A DNA stretch of 64,000 bases from Viridothelium virens. Taxonomy: Eukaryota; Ascomycota; Dothideomycetes; Trypetheliales; Trypetheliaceae. Positions 10,240-21,475 of the stretch are shown one piece after another. The notes under the pieces are model-generated. The model searched no databases and was not told the origin of the DNA. It was given only the letters and a program-made list of their open reading frames with translations. Location of the stretch: positions 62,001-126,000 of the forward strand of contig ML991805.1 of the NCBI GenBank assembly GCA_010094025.1, written 5' to 3'. A program made the position numbers and the translations under genes. Positions within the stretch are counted from its first letter, which is position 1. The number at the start of each line of letters is the position of its first letter.

Positions 10240-11215
10240 ATGCTTTACACCATCGTCTCCTTCCTCTATCTTAGCTTACGAGTTATTGCTCAGCCTGCAA
10301 CACTTTATGGTACATCAATCTCTATCCCTACCCACCAGATCTTGGCTCATATTTCCACGGTAATGTCGAGGCACAAGCTGGACCGGACCTACAAACTAGC
10401 CCTCCGGAGCAATATGTGCTCTAGAGCACCAATATTATGCAGAAAGCGTCATCTCCTGCCCAGCTGGCTAGTCCTGCAGCGGTGCAACGGCCACTTCCAT
10501 TCCTAGCGCTTCCGCGACGACCTTGAGCGCGGGCATCGCTGCCACAGGTACAGCATGCATCATGACTCCCTCCATGGACTGCTGCAAGCCGCCATGCGCC
10601 TGGCCCCGTAAAGCCAACGTCTCAAATCCGGTCCGATTCTGCGATATTGACGACGCATCAGTTGCGGACTACCATGCGCAGTCCGCGTGCGACAGTGGCA
10701 CGACGTATATGTACAGCTCGCAGACCCCCTGGACTGTCAATGATACCTTCGCGTATGGTTCCGCCTCGGTTGTCCTGTCGGGCGGGACTGGACGAAGCGG
10801 AGTCTTGCTGTAGCCGCTGTCAGCTCATTGTTACGAGCACGGCCACCGCCAGGGAGACGATGATTGTTCAGGTCATTAACACAGGTCTATCATCTTTCCC
10901 TCTTTCGTCTACAGCTTCATCTGGAGCTCCAGTTTCCCTCTCCGCTCTCCCTCTGTCCACCAGTTCCTCTCCTAACTTAACTTCGTTTCTTTTTCATCAG
11001 GCAGCGTAGCGGGCAACCCATCCCGCCTTGCCAGTCCCGCCAGCGGCGTCAGCCAGTCCTACGCCTGTACGCAAAACTGAAATGCTCCCGCCCAAGGCTG
11101 GGGCTCATAGCACAGCGGCGTGACGGTTGTCGCAGTGCCCTTTGCTATCAACGACGCTGCGGGCTGGCTGCGGCTCCCGGTTCGATCGAGTGGAGGGCGC
11201 GGACAAATTAAATAT
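10240..11215 (+). pseudogene. Decayed GH45 endoglucanase
   Basis: The GH45 catalytic entry motif is clear: MDCCKPPCAWPRKANVSNP at about 10575-10631, then the Cys-spaced segment ending in PWTVNDTFAYG near 10760. The next family block (CC...C, then TMIVQVINTG, about 10805-10884) lies in another frame, so a frameshift separates them near 10790-10800. A GT/AG intron at about 10885-11003 follows, and then fragments with the family's late signature (AINDA, then G-x-R-F-D) containing in-frame stops. An upstream ATG at 10240 has a hydrophobic, signal-like start but no clean join. GH45 enzymes are secreted and cut beta-1,4-glucan. The gene is most likely dead: it has a frameshift and stops, and lacks much of the C-terminal half. 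Confidence 0.75.
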
Positions 11216-11859
11216 GATTCTTGCGCCGATAAATCAAGATTTATATTTTCGCTGTAAAACATGTCAAAGAAATGCTTCTATATTTTTCGATTAGTGTCAG
11301 ATGAATCACTTGAACGCTAATAGAGACGTTGTCACAATAAGTCTAGTTTGAGGAACGGGGAATACTATCACTGAGATATCTTCCCGATCTCATAGCTCTT
11401 ACTTTATAGTAATAAACGCTTTGCAGACCTCGCCTTAAATGATAGGTTGCTCGAAGACTTACTGCTTAAACCAGAAAAGACTGGTTTGCTGAACCTCACA
11501 CGTCTACATGGTTTGTCGCTACTCTGCCGTGGTGTTTTCGTTGTCACTGAGCGATTTAGCGCGGCCGATGAAGAGCAAGCCCTTAGGACCACTGCTGGAG
11601 GCCGCTGTCCATCAGCTTATTGTTAAGGGCGCATGATAAGTAACAGATAGCAGCGTCCTGGCCAAGCTTCGAGTCCATCCCATTGAACTCATGGACCCGG
11701 GCCAGGACGGTCTCATCAGATCATATTTGATCTGCTCTGTGTAGACGTGTATTGGAGCAAGACTTGATATTCAGGGATGAAGCGAAGACACCCAGAGATG
11801 TGATCTTTGCCCCTGATTTACTGTCAAGTATATCCTTGCTGTTCTAAACTTAGAGCCCC
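11216..11859. other. Intergenic; possible unrecognised coding remnant
   Basis: A stop-free plus-strand stretch at 11409-11627 without a start codon, and its antisense frame, look mildly coding-like, but I recognise no family. Nothing else was seen. Confidence 0.4.
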
Positions 11860-12515
11860 TCACATTCTTCTCTTTCCCTTCCGTTTCGACGCTTCCTCAT
11901 TTTTGAAGGGCCACCCGCTCGTCCGTTTATCTGCGCCCGTTCTTTGGCTAATCCTTCCCTCCTCACTCCCAAAGAGCAGGCACCAGACCGCTGTGAATGC
12001 AAGCACAGTGCTACCAGTCGCACCAACGGCATAGCTGGTTACATATGTACTCGAGTACGTAGCGTACGAGTGGAACGCTGCAAGAGAATGATAGCATAAC
12101 GTGACGATGAGCGTCGCAACCGCATACGGAGCTTTAGGATCGGAAGGATCAGCTAGGTTAGAGGACGTAGACGATGTTATAGGTATAGCTCCGTTGAGGA
12201 CGAGTGTCAGAGCTGCCAATGCTATTTGGGACATCCCTAAGCAGCGGCCGAAGTAGCTTTCAAGCGCTAGGTGATTGTGCACGTTAGTGAGGCTGCAGGA
12301 AGAAGGATAATCAGGCTGGAGAAATGCTATACCAGTCACCTCTCGCATTGCTGACGAGCTCATGCTCATAACGACATTAGGAGTAATGACTAAGGGAACC
12401 CCTTGAAGAGCGAGCCAGCCGGCACTGCCGTACGTGTAAGCGTGAAAGACCTGGCAAAATCAGCGCTTGAGCCTTCAAGATCCAGTTGATAGAGGCATTA
12501 TGCTCGTACATCCAT
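11860..12515 (-). CDS. Small four-helix membrane protein, conserved fungal type
   Basis: Model: complement(join(11860..12450, 12510..12515)), about 198 residues. Exon 2 reads on from an acceptor (TTTTGCCAG) in the frame FHAYTYGSAGWLALQGVP. The proposed exon 1 is only ATGGAT with a GTACGA donor, in a good start context (GACCATGG). Four hydrophobic segments are visible, near residues 10-28, 60-80, 100-118 and 130-150, followed by a basic tail ending KRKGKRRM. There is no catalytic motif. I believe related uncharacterised proteins are widespread in Pezizomycotina, but I cannot name a family. The two-codon first exon is tentative; an in-frame ATG at 12369 would remove the first helix. Confidence 0.6.
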
Positions 12516-13092
12516 GGTCAGCGTTTGGGAAGGACGCGAGTTTCAAATGTCGGAAACCTTGGCTCCGCTAGGAAGTTATTACGTCGACATGAGGTGGCAA
12601 TGTTGCGGCCGTTGGCGGATCGTCAAGGTCCGACCCATTTTCTAATTGCGGAGTGTGGGGTATGGGATTTATAGTACCGCAGTAGTTGCGAAGGGTTTAA
12701 CCATTGTCCTCAAATATTTAGCGCCGTGGTTTGCTGTTTAATCAGCTCTGAGATCATAAAGTGTGCAACTGTATCAATATATTGATATACGCCCAAGCTA
12801 CTTACTAGCAAACGATATGGAGTTGTTTGGCGTTCGGGACAATGCTGGTTCGCGATGTGACAGTCCATTTGCTACGAGAAAGCATCAAAAACAACCACTT
12901 AATTTCAACATCGTTTGCGTGGAAAGCTCGTTTGAACTTCCAATATATTGCAAGCAAGTGGTACAAACGCTTGCGCTGTGATAAAATTGTTAGAGGTTTG
13001 CTCTTGGGCTGAGTAGATTTGCTAAGATATAAATTATCTAACTGATCTATTTTTTGGCCTCGTTCAAGCTGATTTGCGCAAGCCAACCGGAT
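12516..13092. other. Intergenic; no supported gene
   Basis: Only short random frames are seen. The region lies between the start of the small membrane protein and the 3' end of the transporter gene. Confidence 0.5.
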
Positions 13093-15083
13093 TCATACAG
13101 GAGCTGAACAGCCAAAAGACGAGGCTGCGGACGACTTGTATGCTGCCGCAATTGAAAGACCAGATCCGTAGATCCCCAGACCGGCTGTAGCCAGAGACGT
13201 AATAGATAGTAAGAAATTGACCCATTTAAAGATCTGCAAGAAGGATGGTTTCGGAGTCTCACCGAGCAAGCCTCGCTTCCATCTGTTCCAGGAGCTCCAC
13301 GAATCTTTTCTTTTGGCCGAAGATGGGCGATACGGTTCATCTGCTGATGCAGCGTCCAGCTGAACCAGATACAGAAAAGTAAAGCCTGTTGGGAAAGCAT
13401 ACGTGAATTGCATGTTTGTCACAGCGCCAACCATACCGCTCAAGGTCTGAACTTGTGGGATGGCAGCGCCGATAACAAAGCCCACCCACCAGAACACAGC
13501 AACAGTAACAGACCAGCATAGGCGACCTCGACCCGTGAGAAGTGGTGGGCCTTTCAGAAATCGTTCGATCACGTTGACATAAAATATTTTAAGGCCGATA
13601 TTTCCATACAGACCCCCGGCAATGATGGTAGAGATCAAGCTCAGTACATTGCCGACTGTCTGCCATGAGTAGCGGCTGACACCCTGATATGCGACAGCGA
13701 GGGTGTATTGACCTTGAAACGAATAAACAAAGAGCCCGTAGAACACATAGATGGTAAATATAAATGCTTGAGCGATGGAAAAAGCCTTGAGGAAATCCAT
13801 GGGTCGCCGCATTTCTGCAATGATCTGAGGGAAGATCGTGGCACCACCATAAGCGTAGACTATATTCATCACACCGTTGATCCTTTCATAAAAGGGATAC
13901 GTAGCGAAGGCTTGCTTTGACACGGGTCCCGCAGCAACGCCATAGGCTGCCTTGGCTGAGGCGTAATTGGGTGCCGAATGCGCGATGAAGCCAACAGAGA
14001 GCAGGATGACAAGGAGGTTGAGCCAAATTGCAGAACTTGCAAGCCAGCTATATCGTTTGAGTGTCCGTATCTGATTGAGCATGCAGCCCACGAGAATCCA
14101 GATAACGATAGAAACGACAAAGCAAAGTCGGCCCTTTGAGAGTTGGTACAACGATTGAGCAGAGCTTAGTGACGTAGTGGCTACGTTAACAATCCTGCTC
14201 GACCTTATTAGCAGAAACATCACAGAAGCGATTCGCGAAATTGCATACATGTGGATGAAAACCAGCCAAGTGACCAGAAGCCGCATAGCTTTGCCTGCGA
14301 CTCGTTCCGTAATGTCGCTGTAGCTCTTGACGGGAAAGCGATCACTATCTAGTTTCACATAGAGCCACCAGAGCAGAGCACCACAGTAAAATGCAACAGC
14401 CCCCATGAACACGAATAGAAGGGTTCCGGGGACGTAGCCATTCTGGCGGAAGGCATAGGGAGCATTGAAAGGCCCCAGGATATCGGTGGTACAGAGCCAC
14501 AAAGCTCCGTACCACGTCGACTGCCGCAATGCTCGCCAAGCGTTCACCTTGTCGACCTCATCTTGCGTGAGGCCTTCAGTCTGCTCATTACTTACAGATT
14601 CTTGTGTAGCTTCATGCGGCAAGCGTCCAGCGAAGATTCGCTGTAGCCTTTGAGCCCACCCAAGCGATCTGCTGGGAAATTAGCGACGCTACTTCAATCT
14701 CGAGGCGTGAAAAATCTTGTGCGACTGGCGAACAGAGGGGTAGGAACGTTGAAAAGAAAGATGATCAGTGCAATTGCAGAGGCTGTACTGGAAATATCTG
14801 AGGCTGGCAGGAAATAAGATAAGGAGAAGGTTCAGAAGTACGTCTTTCCAGTGTTAAACTCATCTTCGATTCTTTGTGCCTCTGCATAGTACACATAGTC
14901 TTCGAACGTAGGGTGTCTGCCACTCCTTGAATTTCGTAACTGGACGTCGGGGAAGCCTGATTCTACTCTAGCAGTCTGCTCTTGTAAAGCCAGAACATCT
15001 GGGGCCAGCTGCCAATGTTCAGTTGTGCCCTAATACACCAATCATATCAGGCTCACAGTCGATACGTCCTTCTCAGCAGCCAT
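13093..15083 (-). CDS. AAAP-family amino acid transporter
   Basis: Model: complement(join(13093..14671, 14842..15008, 15066..15083)), about 587 residues. The long exon alone has no usable ATG before the first membrane helix. Adding exon 2, which carries a HPTFEDYVYYAEAQR segment, restores the frame across a 170-nt intron and gives a 6-codon first exon starting MAAEKD. The core begins near residue 110 with WYGALWLCTTDILGPFNAPY, typical of transmembrane amino acid transporters, and has about 11 helices to the C-terminus. A conserved LNQIRTLKRYSWLA loop and a GxxxxPQIIAEM segment are also present. These carriers import neutral amino acids by proton symport. The long cytoplasmic N-terminus (about 110 residues) may hold endocytosis signals, which is inference. 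The membrane core is firm; exons 1 and 2 are moderately supported. Confidence 0.8.
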
Positions 15084-16275
15084 TACGATGCTCCTAGCTC
15101 ACCGGCGGCTGAGGATGCGTTGGAATTTTGTTTTTTTTCTTGATGAGGTGGAACATCGACTGCGTGAACTTCCGCGACATGTTCATATAGATAGTAATGT
15201 ACTCCGTAATAAGTGTATAATTGGACCGAGCACTGGGACAACCCAGTGCCCAAGTGCCATTCACGGGAGGGAAAATGGGTAGATTTCCTGGATTAGGAAG
15301 GTACAAGGCAAAGTCCGAGGATGTCGCCATCCGGGCTAAAAATGAAAGATAGAGATCTAACAGTGCATTGCATCACAGCTTGCAAAATCGCTGATCGAAC
15401 AAGAGTGATGTGTTTTGACAAGCACGCTCCAGAGAATGACGGCGTACGTAATACGATACTGGATGGTGCCCTTCAGCAGTCTCATTGGATGCAACAACAT
15501 CTTCAAGGGTCAGTAGTCTAATGCTCCCCCAAACGCATTAAGTCAATGCTTGATTGGACATTAGGAATTTTGTCCATAGAGCAATGAACAGCATTTGCAT
15601 ATACTCTGCACAGCAAACTGTATGTCTCAGTGATTCCGTGCAAGATACTGGTTATGGTATCTGAGTTCGCAAGACGCCTTGCCATGATAGATCTTGATAC
15701 AATTCTTTTCTGAGGGGGATCAGCCGCTTTCATCCTGTCACATCGTCAGATAGCTGAATCTAAATGGAAGGGATCGAGAAAGTAGACCGGAGATGGACTG
15801 ATGGTGTAGAGAGAAGTGTGCTCCGTTAGGTAAGGTAAGGTAGGAATAGGTGCCCACCCAGCCGTGCCAGCCCCCAGCTACCGGGGCACCGAGGACTGAC
15901 TAATGGACACTTCACTTGTGCCCCATGCTTTCTAGCCTCTTCACCTCCCGTCTTCTACATGCGTCAGACACAAGCACCCCGAAGGCATGAGGATCCTGAT
16001 AGTGCAATCACTACGTGCCTAGGAGTACTTCTGCTCCAAACCCAAACTGCGCGTAGGTCTGCGGAAATTCAAGTTTAATCATAGTAAATGTGGAGCATTT
16101 GCTTCGAGCCTGGAATTTAACGACCAGTGACGGCGCTTCGATCGTAGTACTACAAAATATCCATGCCTCTCATCGCGTTGTATAGATCCTCTATGCCGTT
16201 CACATCCAACTCCGTGATAAAAACGCCTCGCTATGCATCCTTGCCCTTAGATATTGAATATGGTATATGTCCTTC
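15084..16275. other. Intergenic; no supported gene
   Basis: About 1.2 kb between the transporter start and the 3' end of the GPN GTPase gene. It holds one TACTCCGTA motif (15200-15208) and a GGTAAGGTAAGGTA run near 15828. No coding region is supported. Confidence 0.5.
15200..15208. promoter_or_regulatory. TACTCCGTA motif, copy 1
   Basis: Exact 9-mer, about 120 bp upstream of the proposed transporter ATG. See the finding on this motif. Confidence 0.35.
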
Positions 16276-17571
16276 TCAGCGATTTAGATTTGCCGCTGCA
16301 ACATATCTGGCAAAACTCATGTCGTCTCCTTCTTGGTTGCCTCTACCTTCGTGAAGTGCTCTCTCGTATCTTGCCTTCAATCCTTCATCATCGTCGTCTT
16401 CGTCATCCACAATCTCGTCATCGACATCCTCGTCAGCGCCCATCATACGATCTTCATCGTCTTCTTCATCCTCCACGTCACTGACGGTCTCAGGCTCGTA
16501 CTTCTTCCGAGTTCCTGCGGCCTTTTGCTTATTTCCACCAACATCCATATCCTTCATGAGCCTTCCCAACTCCTTCTCCCTTCTCTCTTCCTTGGCCTGT
16601 TCCCGTTCTTTCCACCTCTTCTCCAGCTCAGGCCGGTAGTCCTTCTCAAACTCTTCTCGCTTTTCCTCCACCACCTCAAAGAACTCTTTTATGCCATCTC
16701 CTGTCATCGCACTAACACCGCAGACCTTCAGATGGCGGTAGAATTCTTCTAACACCAGACTCATACTATTCAGAAGACTGCCCATATATCCACTGCCGCC
16801 GCCATAGGCAGTGCTCGTCTCCCCACCTTCAGCGCCACCAAAGCTGCCGCTCTCTTGCTCCTGCTGCAGCGCTGCCTGAAAAGCCTCGAAGTCCGTCATC
16901 CACTTCTCCGCCCAGCTCCAGTCACCATCTTTGCAGGCATCAGTCTTGTTGAAGACCAGTATAAGTGGTAACTTTGTCTTGTAGAGTATCGAGATCGCAT
17001 AGAGCATATTGGACATGAACGTGGATGTAGAGGAGGACCGAGGAGTGTCGACGATGTAGGCGATCACGGTAGGGAAGGTGGATGCAAGGGACGAGAGAAG
17101 AATATCGCCAGAGGCCGACCAAACGAAAACTTCTATTTGGCCTGGCGTGTCGATAAGGATGCGGGAAATGGGTTTCGTATTCGAAGGCGAGCTCGATGAT
17201 GCTGGGGTGGCAGCGGACGACGACGAGTATGCTGACGTGGCCGTGAAACTGGTTGGAGGTGGTCCGTCTGGAAATGCGCGCTTTTCTAATAGACTAAGAA
17301 TTTGGTCGATCTTGGTTGTGAAAAGGTTCAGAGACGTGAGAATGCCACCGTTAGGTCCCAGATTATATTGTTTCATGACTTCCTTGTAATTGACACTATC
17401 TCGTATATCGATGTTACTGTCGAATGGCACACTACGAACAGCCGGGTCCAGGTTCATCACGTATGGTGGATCCTTCTGGCCATATAGGTAGGAGTTTATT
17501 CTTTGCATGAATGTAGTCTTTCCTGACCCGGCCATGCCGACGCAGACAATAGCGACTGGTGGCTTAGACAT
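16276..17571 (-). CDS. NPA3: GPN-loop GTPase Npa3/GPN1
   Basis: Intronless, 431 residues from ATG 17571. All family motifs are present: P-loop GMAGSGKTT (12-20), the GPN tripeptide in LGPNGGI (71-77), switch II DTPGQIE (141-147) and the base-reading NKTD (208-211). GPN1 works with GPN2/GPN3 in the cytoplasm to assemble RNA polymerase II and bring it into the nucleus. A Ser/Ala/Pro-rich insert (about 101-133) lies before switch II. A coiled-coil, charged region (about 310-360) leads into a very acidic stretch (about 375-405), and the tail ends in a conserved FARYV-type motif. The length is slightly above the usual 370-390 because of the inserts. It is divergent from CWF19 with only 191 bp between start codons. 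Confidence 0.96.
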   Translation of the reverse strand: MSKPPVAIVCVGMAGSGKTTFMQRINSYLYGQKDPPYVMNLDPAVRSVPFDSNIDIRDSVNYKEVMKQYNLGPNGGILTSLNLFTTKIDQILSLLEKRAFPDGPPPTSFTATSAYSSSSAATPASSSSPSNTKPISRILIDTPGQIEVFVWSASGDILLSSLASTFPTVIAYIVDTPRSSSTSTFMSNMLYAISILYKTKLPLILVFNKTDACKDGDWSWAEKWMTDFEAFQAALQQEQESGSFGGAEGGETSTAYGGGSGYMGSLLNSMSLVLEEFYRHLKVCGVSAMTGDGIKEFFEVVEEKREEFEKDYRPELEKRWKEREQAKEERREKELGRLMKDMDVGGNKQKAAGTRKKYEPETVSDVEDEEDDEDRMMGADEDVDDEIVDDEDDDDEGLKARYERALHEGRGNQEGDDMSFARYVAAANLNR

Positions 17572-17762
17572 TTTTGCGGTTTGCCACCGTCGTTAAGACT
17601 TATGAGGGAGGAAGTTCGTGTCGCAGTCGCGTAAGGAGGGGAGCTGGGGTCAAAATTCGGAGAGAGTGATGCCAGAAAAGTTCCGGCTCCCACTAATCCG
17701 ATCTCCGTCAAAATCCTTCAACAACTTTAGACCTTTTTGCGCCGCCTGAAAGATCCTTGGCA
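17572..17762. promoter_or_regulatory. Shared divergent promoter of NPA3 and CWF19
   Basis: The two start codons face away from each other 191 bp apart, so both promoters must lie in or overlap this segment. No TATA box or clear activator motif is visible. Confidence 0.6.
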
Positions 17763-19880
17763 ATGGCGCTTGAAGATTTTGAGAAAGAGCTGGCGGAGAG
17801 TAAGACCAAGCATTCTCATCGTAAAAGAGAGCGCAGCAGAAGCCGTGACCGCGAACGTCACCATCACCACCACCGATCCTCAAAGAACCACCTCTCAAAG
17901 CGGGACCATGAGGACAGTCCGAGACATCGAAGTAAAAGATCACGGCGGCATGACGCGTCTCATGACAATGATGCACACGAACATCTACCAAAGCGTAGGC
18001 ACAAGGAATCACCCCCGTCTGGCGATCTTGCGGAAGAGGATGAAGAGGACGAATGGGTTGAGAAGGAAGCAATGAATGCTCCGCCCACTGATCAGACTTT
18101 TGACGCTGAGATAAGTGAGGCACAAGCATCAAATAGTAAGCGCGATTCGTGGATGGAAGCGCCGTCCACATTAGATATCGATTACGTCCAGCGGCGCAAA
18201 GAGGAACCCAAACCTTCAAGAGTACACGCATCTAAGAATGATTACGAGCTAAAAATCCATAAGAATGAATTGAACCATCACTTGAAGGATCTCCATGACG
18301 GCAAAACAGTTGACGAGCTTGAGAACGAACCGGCACAGCATGAAGTTAACTATGTATTCGGCGACGCTGGCTCACAATGGCGGATGATGAAGCTCAAGGC
18401 TGTCTACAGGCAGGCTAAAGAGTCCGGAAGGCCCATCGAGGAAATCGCTGAGGAGAGGTTTGGTGATATCAGGAGCTTCGACGATGCTCGGGAAGAGGAG
18501 ATCGAGCTGGACAGACGCAAAATGTATGGCAACGACTACGTGGGGAAGAACAAGCCGAGTGGGGAATTGTTTGAAGAACGGAAGATAAAGAATGGCTTCA
18601 CGAGAGACTCAAAACATATCGATCACGAGGAAGCAGAGCCTAATCTACCACAGGGAGAGATTATGGAAGAGCAAGGGCCCCTTGCTAAGACAGTTGTGCT
18701 AGACCAAACTGCCCTCAATAAGCTAAAAGCGCAGATGATGAAAGCCAAATTGAAATGTGCATCTAATGCAGCGGAATTAGAGGCGGAGTACAATAACGCC
18801 ATGTCGAGCGCAGCGAATCGAAAAGAACCGGAGGTCGTTGTACTAGGTGCAATGGAGAGCCGGATGTTAGCCGGGGGACGGAAAGGGGAGGTCAAAGCAG
18901 TCGACACGAAACGCGGACGAGAGAGAGGCCTTGTTGAAGAGAATGAAGACATGAGCATTGAGGATATGGTTCGGCAAGAGAAACGAACAAGAGGCACGGC
19001 TGGAGGTGAAGGCAGAGTCTTTGCTGAACGGATTGCTAAGGATGGCAAATTCGACAACGATCTTGACTATATCGATGACAACGCCAGCAAACTCGCCAAG
19101 CGTGTCCAGAGGTCCGAGATTAACCTTCGGAATACAGCGATCTCGGATTTTCAAAAGATAACCCGCATCCTCGATACTTGCCCCCTTTGCCATCATGAAG
19201 ATACAGATAAGCCGCCTGTGGCGCCAATATTGTCTCTAGCTACTCGAGTCTACCTTACCCTCCCGACGGAGCCGGAGATCAACGAGGAAGGCGGCGGCGC
19301 TTGCATCATTCCCATCCAGCATCGTTTCAATCTTCTAGAATGTGACGATGATGAATGGGAAGAGATTCGGAACTTCATGAAGTGTCTCACGCGCATGTAT
19401 CATGATCAAGGACGAGACGTCGTCTTCTACGAAAATGCTGCACATCAGCAACGAAAAAGGCACGCAAGCTTGGAAGTTGTACCAATTCCTTTCAGCCTCG
19501 GTGAGACCGCACCGGCTTTCTTCAAGGAGGCCATTCTCAGTGCAGACGAGGAGTGGACCCAGCACAAGAAAATCATTGATACCCTGGCCAAATCGAGAGA
19601 GGGGCAGGGGAAGCTTGCCTTCCGGCGTTCTATAGCGAAAGAGATGCCTTACTTCCACGTCTGGTTTGAGCTAGATGGAGGTCTAGGACATATCGTGGAA
19701 GACCAGAACAGGTGGCCAAAGGGTGACTTGTTTGCAAGAGAGATTCTAGGGGGCATGCTTGATGCTCCTCCAGATGTCATAAAGAAGCAGGGAAGATGGC
19801 ATAGGGATGATCCGAGAACAGATGGCTTCAAGAAGCTATGGAGAAAATTCGACTGGACGAGAGTTTTGACTGATGGATAA
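17763..19880 (+). CDS. CWF19: Splicing factor Cwf19 (CwfJ family)
   Basis: Intronless, 705 residues from ATG 17763. The N-terminal 100 residues are rich in Arg/Ser/His/Asp (RERSRSRDRERHHHHHRSS), like splicing regulators. The middle is charged and helical (about 140-440). The C-terminus carries both CwfJ domains: the first opens with LDTCPLCHHED near residue 467 and continues to the PIQHRFNLLECDDDEWEEIR segment, a histidine-triad-like fold; the second spans roughly 590-705 and includes AKEMPYFHVWFELDGGLGH. Cwf19 joins the late spliceosome and acts with Drn1/debranching factors in intron-lariat turnover and spliceosome release. The length fits the Cwf19L2 group. The neighbour on the shared promoter is another RNA polymerase II-linked factor. 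Confidence 0.95.
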   Translation: MALEDFEKELAESKTKHSHRKRERSRSRDRERHHHHHRSSKNHLSKRDHEDSPRHRSKRSRRHDASHDNDAHEHLPKRRHKESPPSGDLAEEDEEDEWVEKEAMNAPPTDQTFDAEISEAQASNSKRDSWMEAPSTLDIDYVQRRKEEPKPSRVHASKNDYELKIHKNELNHHLKDLHDGKTVDELENEPAQHEVNYVFGDAGSQWRMMKLKAVYRQAKESGRPIEEIAEERFGDIRSFDDAREEEIELDRRKMYGNDYVGKNKPSGELFEERKIKNGFTRDSKHIDHEEAEPNLPQGEIMEEQGPLAKTVVLDQTALNKLKAQMMKAKLKCASNAAELEAEYNNAMSSAANRKEPEVVVLGAMESRMLAGGRKGEVKAVDTKRGRERGLVEENEDMSIEDMVRQEKRTRGTAGGEGRVFAERIAKDGKFDNDLDYIDDNASKLAKRVQRSEINLRNTAISDFQKITRILDTCPLCHHEDTDKPPVAPILSLATRVYLTLPTEPEINEEGGGACIIPIQHRFNLLECDDDEWEEIRNFMKCLTRMYHDQGRDVVFYENAAHQQRKRHASLEVVPIPFSLGETAPAFFKEAILSADEEWTQHKKIIDTLAKSREGQGKLAFRRSIAKEMPYFHVWFELDGGLGHIVEDQNRWPKGDLFAREILGGMLDAPPDVIKKQGRWHRDDPRTDGFKKLWRKFDWTRVLTDG

Positions 19881-20124
19881 AACTTTCCTTCAAAAGAGAC
19901 AAGTAATTTTATATTGTATGAGAGTAGCAATATGTCTTCAGAGCAGGCCGTATATGCGTATCCATGGTCTACCTATCTTGATGATAGCTGTTAGCGGACT
20001 CAACACCATCGAGTACATAGCACTGTCCCATCACAAACGAGCTCTCATCCCCTGATAAAATCGCGAAAATCTAGCTACCTCCTTATTAGATACGTCTCTT
20101 CTCCCTTACGCGCTTGGGTTCCGT

Positions 20125-20515
20125 TAGTCCTTCCTCGACCCCCGATCAACCAGCTTCAACATCGGCATCTGTGCCATTCCCCGACTTAACGTCTTCGCTC
20201 AGATACCTTTGCCGCCCTTCTCCTTTGCCGATGTCTCCACCGCTCCAACCATAGCATGCTTCGACGCCAAATAGACTGAGCCCTGCGCAGCCACCACATT
20301 CCCTGTCGTGCTCGCCCAGTTGATAATGGGTTCGCCTGCAGTATCATTCCGCCTGTTCTTGAGGCAGTTCAGCTACATAAGTATACATTCCAGCAGCCCT
20401 TTCAGGCCGACACCAATACCTCGTCGAAGCTCTTGTTGGAGAGGTCCAGTCTGAGTCCAGCGCCGCTTCATCTGTTAGGCCGAGAGATTCAGCAGTAATG
20501 GCGGCGCTATTAAGG
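20125..20515 (-). pseudogene. Short-chain dehydrogenase/reductase relic
   Basis: Translating the minus strand in pieces gives a recognisable SDR core: an AAITAESLGLTDEAAL segment (NAG-helix region), SNKSFDEVL, then NWASTTGNVVAAQGSVYLAS followed by KHAMVGAV. These match the catalytic Ser/Tyr/Lys region (Y-x-x-x-K is present as YLASK). It ends in GMAQMPML, the usual P-G-x-x-x-T-x-M region. The pieces lie in different frames with in-frame stops, and the Rossmann nucleotide-binding start is missing. Only about half of a typical 250-residue SDR remains, so it is a dead copy. Confidence 0.65.
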
Positions 20516-21475
20516 GGCCGCTTAAAAGGTAGTGCGGTTTTCTTGGCTATAACTTGACTACGGGACGAGCTTTAGATGAAGCTGGTCAGAATATGTGTGC
20601 TTCAAGCTTCGAGGGCTGTCTCAACAAATTGAAGGGGTTCCGCTTGGATGTCACAGGCCAAGGCGAGGGCGCCTCGCGAGGCAAGGAGGCAAGGAGGCAG
20701 GTAGTGGTGAGATCAACCCCAAAAGCTGCATCAGCGACGACGAAGAACTTATTTTTAACGGGAAAGACATTTGGTGTATGTATGCAAAGAAAGTCGTGAT
20801 CAGAAATCTAAATTCTGGGAGTAGCTCTTCACCATGCCAAGCGACTAGAAAATAGCTGAACTCGATGGAAGACCCAAGAGACTTGAAATCGACTTAACCA
20901 ACTTTCAATATGTGTATACCTATTCTGACTCCACATGTCCAACTTCTTGCCCATATATATCTTCAATACCAAGTTCAAATAGGCATTGTAAGGGGCACTG
21001 GAATACACATTATAAGAAACTGGATCCCTGATCCGTTTGGGAGAATCCTAAGTTCCGAATAAGCGATACAGATATGGAGATTCAATTGGACGAATGCATC
21101 TTGAGTCTGCACGCAATGCTCCCTATGGAGTTGACTCGTTCGCGTGAGCTCCATGCCTGCACTCTCAACGGCTTGTAGATATCGTACAACATGCCTATCC
21201 ATTAGATTTCGAACTTGAATATCAAATTCTCTTTTCGTGAATTTATCCTAGCATTGACATTGCTAAGTGTTAAAAAGTGAACTCACCTACCTTCACCCAC
21301 ATCTAGCGTCTCACAAAGACCTTCCTTAATACAGGACTGACATTTCTCACTTATAAGACGGAGTTAATACGGCTCGTCGCGTGAAAGACCGTTTCGGGTG
21401 CACTTCCTCCATCTTCCCATAACACCCTCACTTCGCCTTGATCTGGGGGTTCCTCTGTCGATACTTTGAGGCTGC
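20516..21475. other. Intergenic; no supported gene
   Basis: No coding region was recognised. The final 150 bp before ATG 21476 are pyrimidine-rich, as expected for a leader. Confidence 0.5.

Noticed and set aside
11404-11627. Short open stretches on both strands
   Set aside because: Mildly coding-like on the plus strand, but no start, no homologue recognised and no splice partner.
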